A DNA stretch of 64,000 nucleotides from an uncultured Acidimicrobiales bacterium (GTDB lineage Bacteria > Actinomycetota > Acidimicrobiia > Acidimicrobiales > SZUA-35), in the NCBI GenBank assembly GCA_937997485.1, contig CALKTH010000036.1, positions 1 through 64,000 of the forward strand. Reading direction: 5' to 3'. This document shows, one piece after another, positions 59,806 to 64,000 of the stretch. A program made the position numbers and the translations under genes. The notes under the pieces were generated by a model. That model worked only from the letters and a program-made list of their open reading frames with translations. It was not told where the DNA came from and did not search any database. Position 1 is the stretch's first letter; each line of letters opens with the position of its first letter.

Positions 59806-60978
59806 GTGTATCGGCTCGCCTATCTCGCCAACTTCATTCTGACGGCGGGCGCCGGCGTTGTTTTTGCTCTCCTCAGCAATCTTCAGACCGAATTCGGCGT
59901 CTCCGATGCAGGCATCGGCTTCATCGCAGCGTCCGGGTTCTTGGGTGCGCTGATCACCCAAGTCGCTCTCGCCCCGTTCGCTGATCGCGGTCAGGTCACC
60001 CTGGTCGCCGCCGTTGGCCTGATTGCCGGCGCGGCTGGCTCGTTTCTCTTCATCGTCGCTGACGAGGTCGTCGGGTTTTCGGCCTCTCGGGCGCTGATCG
60101 GCGTCGGGATCGGCCTGTTCATCGTCGCCAGCCGCAAGGCGGTGATCGGCCTGGATGAAGAAGGGAGCGGCACCCAACTCGGGACGCTGCTTTCGTCCAA
60201 CGTTGCGGGCTTCATTCTCGGGCCCGTGTTGGGCGCCTTGCTCGTCGAACGCTTCGGTATCGATGCGCCCTTCGTCGTGCTCGGGGTTGCCACGCTTCTG
60301 GTCACGCCGCCGGCTCTGTGGTGGATCAAGGACGCACCCGTCGCCACCTCCGAGGTTCGCTACCGCGACATGATTCCGTTGGTGCGCCGCCCGGGAGTGC
60401 AGGCAGCGATGGCCGCTCAGGTCGTGTTCTTCACCAACATCGGCATCTTTGACAGCACGCTCGACGTGTACTTCACCGACCTCGGCGCTTCAGACACGAT
60501 GGTCGCTCTTCTGCTGCTTCTCATCGGGCTACCGCTGCTGATACTTCCGACCTTCACCGGACGACTCGTCGATCGGGATGGTGGGGAGCGGGTCATGCTG
60601 TTGGCGTTGGCTGCGACCGTTCCCGCTCTTCTGGGGTACGGAATCGCACCGATCCTGGCCGTGGTGGCTCTTGCCGGTGTGTGCCAAACCACCGTCGAGT
60701 CCTTCGCCTTCCCCGCCACCCAGGTCGTGGTGGTGAAGGAGACCGGAGCGAGTGAAGCGGCGATCGGTCAGGCCTTGCTCGACATCGTTGGGAGCAGCAT
60801 GGCGGCCAGTTCATCGTTCGTCGCTCCGCTCATCTATTCCGCGCTCGGCGCTCGGGGCCTGTTCAGCCTGGCTGCGCTGAACGCTGCTGCCATGCTCGCC
60901 TTGAGTGCGCAGCGGCTTCGCGTTCGAGACCGTCAACCGCACGACCCCGTGCCGGCAGGCTCCATCTCCGGTCTCTGA
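59806..60978 (+). CDS. MFS transporter
   Basis: About 12 hydrophobic segments; APFADRGQVTLVAAVGLIAGA. Confidence 0.87.
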   Translation: MYRLAYLANFILTAGAGVVFALLSNLQTEFGVSDAGIGFIAASGFLGALITQVALAPFADRGQVTLVAAVGLIAGAAGSFLFIVADEVVGFSASRALIGVGIGLFIVASRKAVIGLDEEGSGTQLGTLLSSNVAGFILGPVLGALLVERFGIDAPFVVLGVATLLVTPPALWWIKDAPVATSEVRYRDMIPLVRRPGVQAAMAAQVVFFTNIGIFDSTLDVYFTDLGASDTMVALLLLLIGLPLLILPTFTGRLVDRDGGERVMLLALAATVPALLGYGIAPILAVVALAGVCQTTVESFAFPATQVVVVKETGASEAAIGQALLDIVGSSMAASSSFVAPLIYSALGARGLFSLAALNAAAMLALSAQRLRVRDRQPHDPVPAGSISGL

Positions 60979-60996
60979 CAGCGGTACGTTGGCCGG

Positions 60997-62181
60997 GTGT
61001 CAGGATCACTCGCAACGCCGGGAGAGCAGATACCTCCGTTCCACGTGATGGAAGTCATGCGAGCAGCCGCGGAGCGAGAGGCTGCAGGCCTGGATGTCCT
61101 CCACCTCGAGGTGGGGCAGCCGTCGACCGCAGCACCAGCCTCGGTGAGGAGGGCGGCCAAGGCGGCGCTCGACGAGGATGTGCTTGGCTACACCGGCGCG
61201 CTTGGGCTCCCGGCGCTACGCCAGCGCATCAGCCAGCACTATCTCGACACCTACGGCGTTGCTGTCGACCCGAGGCGGGTCGTGGTGACCACAGGGGCAA
61301 GCGGCAGTTGCGTCCTTGCTTTTCTGGCCATGTTTCGCCCCGGCGACAGAGTGGCCGTGATTGAGCCCGGCTACCCGTGCTACCGCAACGATCTCATGGC
61401 CTTCGGCATCGACGCGGTGCCCGTTCCCGTCGGTCCCGCCGAACAGTACCGACCCTCGGCCGCGTCCCTTGAGGCCGCCCGTCTCGAACACGGCGAACTT
61501 GCGGGACTGATTCTGGCCAGCCCCTCGAACCCGACCGGCACGGTCTTGTCGGCCGGTGACCTCGACGAACTGCTGGCGTGGTCAGAGACGCACGGAGTGC
61601 GAGTCATTGTCGATGAGATCTACCACGGCATCACCTACGGCCAAGCTGCGCCGACCGCTCTGGCACGCTCGACGAGCGCTGACGTGTCGGTTTTTGGATC
61701 GTTCAGCAAGTACTGGTCCATGACCGGATGGCGCCTCGGCTGGATCGTTGCCCCGGACAGTCGTATCACCAGCCTGGAACGCTTGGCGCAGAACCTCACG
61801 ATCTCAGCACCAACGCTCTCACAGCTGGCCGGCATCGCCGCGTTCGACGCAGCAGCAGCTTGCGAAGAGAATCGAGCTCGCTATGAGCGGAACCGCGCCA
61901 TTCTTCTCGACGGACTTCCCGCCGCTGGACTCGGTCAGATGGCACCCGCCGACGGAGCGTTCTACATCTGGTCCGATGTGTCAGACCTGCTCACGAACCA
62001 ACTCCCAACGAGCCAAGCGCTGTGTACCCATTGGCTCGACTCGCTCGGAATCGCCGTCACCCCCGGCATCGACTTCGACCCACAGCGCGGCGACCGCTTC
62101 GTTCGGTTCTCGTACGCGGGGTCGGAAGACACCATGCGAGAGGCCGTCCGCCGCCTCACCACGTGGTCGGCGCAACGATGA
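60997..62181 (+). CDS. Pyridoxal-phosphate-dependent aminotransferase (class I/II)
   Basis: ILASPSNPTGTVL, VIVDEIYHGITYG, VFGSFSKYWSMTGWRLGW. Confidence 0.93.
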   Translation: MSGSLATPGEQIPPFHVMEVMRAAAEREAAGLDVLHLEVGQPSTAAPASVRRAAKAALDEDVLGYTGALGLPALRQRISQHYLDTYGVAVDPRRVVVTTGASGSCVLAFLAMFRPGDRVAVIEPGYPCYRNDLMAFGIDAVPVPVGPAEQYRPSAASLEAARLEHGELAGLILASPSNPTGTVLSAGDLDELLAWSETHGVRVIVDEIYHGITYGQAAPTALARSTSADVSVFGSFSKYWSMTGWRLGWIVAPDSRITSLERLAQNLTISAPTLSQLAGIAAFDAAAACEENRARYERNRAILLDGLPAAGLGQMAPADGAFYIWSDVSDLLTNQLPTSQALCTHWLDSLGIAVTPGIDFDPQRGDRFVRFSYAGSEDTMREAVRRLTTWSAQR

Positions 62182-62194
62182 CGTCGGCGCAACG

Positions 62195-62710
62195 ATGAAC
62201 ACGTCGCGACGCTCGTCGCCGCAGCGTCCCTCGCCCAAGCAACAGCGGCTTCAGTCCGATGTCGTTCGGCGGGGCCCAAGCATCGCAGTGATGCTCTGGC
62301 GAGGAGCCACGCTCGGGTGCGCGGCATGCGGCACACGCGGTCTGTTTCGCCGTTGGGTCGTCATGAAGGACGATTGCCCCCGTTGCGAACTCCATTTCGA
62401 ACGGATCGAAGGGCACTGGATCGGGGCGATTGGTATCAACACAATCGTGAGCTTCGGCCTTCTGGCGCTCACGATCGCTGGTGGTTTGATCGCCACCTTC
62501 CCCGACTTCAAGACCACCCCGTTGATCATCACCGGAATCCTGGTATCGATCCTGGCGCCGACGGTGTTCTTCCCCGTCAGCAGAACGCTCTGGACCGCCA
62601 TCGACATCTCGATGCGGCCACTCGAAGATGACGAAGCCGACTGGTCCATCGTGGATCCCGAAGGCACCACCCCCGCCAGCACGGCACCGGCAAGCAAGGA
62701 CACACCATGA
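62195..62710 (+). CDS. DUF983 domain-containing membrane protein
   Basis: LWRGATLGCAACGTRGLFRRWVVMKDDCPRCELHFERIEGHWIGAIGIN, two CxxC pairs plus TMs. Confidence 0.85.
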   Translation: MNTSRRSSPQRPSPKQQRLQSDVVRRGPSIAVMLWRGATLGCAACGTRGLFRRWVVMKDDCPRCELHFERIEGHWIGAIGINTIVSFGLLALTIAGGLIATFPDFKTTPLIITGILVSILAPTVFFPVSRTLWTAIDISMRPLEDDEADWSIVDPEGTTPASTAPASKDTP

Positions 62711-64000
62711 CGACCCAAGACACCCCAGTCGACACCTCATCCGAGGTCGAGACGTTCGACCTGATCATCATCGGCAGCGGCTCAGGCAACTCGATTCCGG
62801 AGTACATGAGCGATTGGAACATCGCCCTCGTTGAGCGAGACGTGTTTGGTGGCACCTGCCTGAATCGCGGCTGCATCCCCTCCAAGATGTTCGTACTCCC
62901 GGCCGACATCGCGGAGTCGGCCAAGCATGGCAAGCGTTTGGGTGTCAACACCGAGTTCCACGGCGTGGACTGGATCGGCATTCGCGATCGCGTATTCGGC
63001 CGCATCGATCCCATCGCTGCCGGTGGTGAGGAGTATCGAGCCACCGGGTCGCCGAACGTCACCCTGATCCAGGGAACGGCCCGCTTCACCGGCGACAAGA
63101 CCTTCGATGTTGACGGCCGCATGATCACGGCGCCGCTTGTTCTTCTCGCCGCCGGAGCGCGTCCCACCACGCCGCCCATTCCCGGGCTGTCCACGGTTCG
63201 CTCCCACACCTCTGACTCGATCATGCGGCTCGACACCTTCCCGCGCCGCCTCGGCATCATCGGTGGCGGCTTCATTGCCGCCGAGATGGGGCACGTCTTC
63301 GCCGGCTTTGGTTCTGAGGTCACGATCTTCAATCGATCTGGAGCGCTGCTTCGGGCCCAAGACGGCGAAGTCAGCGAGCGCTTCACCGAAGTGTTCGCCA
63401 AGCGGGCCACGCTGTGCCTCGGTCACGTCCCGGAGAAGATCGAGCAAGAGGGCGAGACGATCGTGGTCACCAGCAAAGGGAAGCGCTACGAGTTCGACGA
63501 GCTGCTCGTCGCCGCCGGGCGTCAGCCGAACTGCGATCTCCTCGACGTGGCGTCCGGCGGGGTGGAAACCCACCAGCAGGGGCATGTTCAGGTCGATGAA
63601 TACATGCGCACCAACGTCGAGGGCGTGTACGCCATCGGCGACCTCGCCAACAATTGGCAGCTCAAGCACGTCGCCAACAAAGAAGCCAAGGTCGCCTTCT
63701 GGAATCTTGCGCACCCAGACGAGATGAAGACGATGAGCTACAAGGCGGCACCGAGTGCGGTGTTCTCTGAGCCTCAGGTGGCAACGGTCGGGTTGACCGA
63801 AGAGCAGGCCAAGGCCCAAGAGATTCCGTACAAGGTGGGCAAGCGTGACTTCGGCGGCACGGCCTACGGATGGGCGCTCGAAGATGACACTTCGTTCGCC
63901 AAGGTCCTCGTTCATGCCGAGACGGACCTGATCATTGGCGCTCACATCATCGGGCCGCTCTCTGCCACGCTCATCCAGCCCCTCATCCAGGCTATCCAGT
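62707..64000 (+). CDS. mtr: Mycothione reductase-like pyridine nucleotide-disulfide oxidoreductase (3' end outside window)
   Basis: FDLIIIGSGSGNSIPEYMSDWNIALVERDVFGGTCLNRGCIPSKMFV, GGGFIAAEMGHVFAGFGSEVTI, YAIGDLANNWQLKHVANKEA; open to window end. Confidence 0.8.
   Translation, partial: MTTQDTPVDTSSEVETFDLIIIGSGSGNSIPEYMSDWNIALVERDVFGGTCLNRGCIPSKMFVLPADIAESAKHGKRLGVNTEFHGVDWIGIRDRVFGRIDPIAAGGEEYRATGSPNVTLIQGTARFTGDKTFDVDGRMITAPLVLLAAGARPTTPPIPGLSTVRSHTSDSIMRLDTFPRRLGIIGGGFIAAEMGHVFAGFGSEVTIFNRSGALLRAQDGEVSERFTEVFAKRATLCLGHVPEKIEQEGETIVVTSKGKRYEFDELLVAAGRQPNCDLLDVASGGVETHQQGHVQVDEYMRTNVEGVYAIGDLANNWQLKHVANKEAKVAFWNLAHPDEMKTMSYKAAPSAVFSEPQVATVGLTEEQAKAQEIPYKVGKRDFGGTAYGWALEDDTSFAKVLVHAETDLIIGAHIIGPLSATLIQPLIQAIQ

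Noticed and set aside
1-64000. CRISPR arrays, transposases, integrases, prophage or toxin-antitoxin loci
   Set aside because: No regularly spaced repeats and no recognisable proteins of these classes; the window appears to be core chromosome

Overview
GC-rich chromosomal window with the gene content of a high-GC actinobacterium. The F420 (fbiC, LLM oxidoreductases) and mycothione-reductase genes suggest an Acidimicrobiia-like organism; this is inferred from gene content, not tested. The window is almost fully packed with ordinary metabolic genes: three crotonases, two acyl-CoA dehydrogenases, an AMP-dependent acyl-CoA ligase, a split NDP-forming acyl-CoA synthetase, pyk, ppc, tkt/tal, glgX-glgA plus a convergent glgC, coaA, fbiC, rnd, mobA, a PBP4-type carboxypeptidase, trmI and others. 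I saw no rRNA, tRNA, CRISPR array, transposase, prophage or obvious defence island. I found no large novel system. The less ordinary signals are small: (1) a 30-aa ORF ending inside a strong intrinsic-terminator hairpin, alone in the largest divergent gap (glgC/yceI); (2) a 17-22 nt motif (GGGTCAGGCACCCACAG) occurring four times at three loci, each time between the 3' ends of convergent genes; (3) short 17-31 bp direct duplications straddling the stop codon of four genes; (4) a 67-aa orphan C-terminal piece of a CaiB/BaiF-type CoA transferase next to coaA; (5) a 57-aa basic-to-acidic small ORF absent from the supplied ORF track; (6) hairpin or dyad regulatory candidates upstream of ppc and of an hxlR-fbiC pair. 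All calls come from reading translations and sequence by eye; no database search was run.
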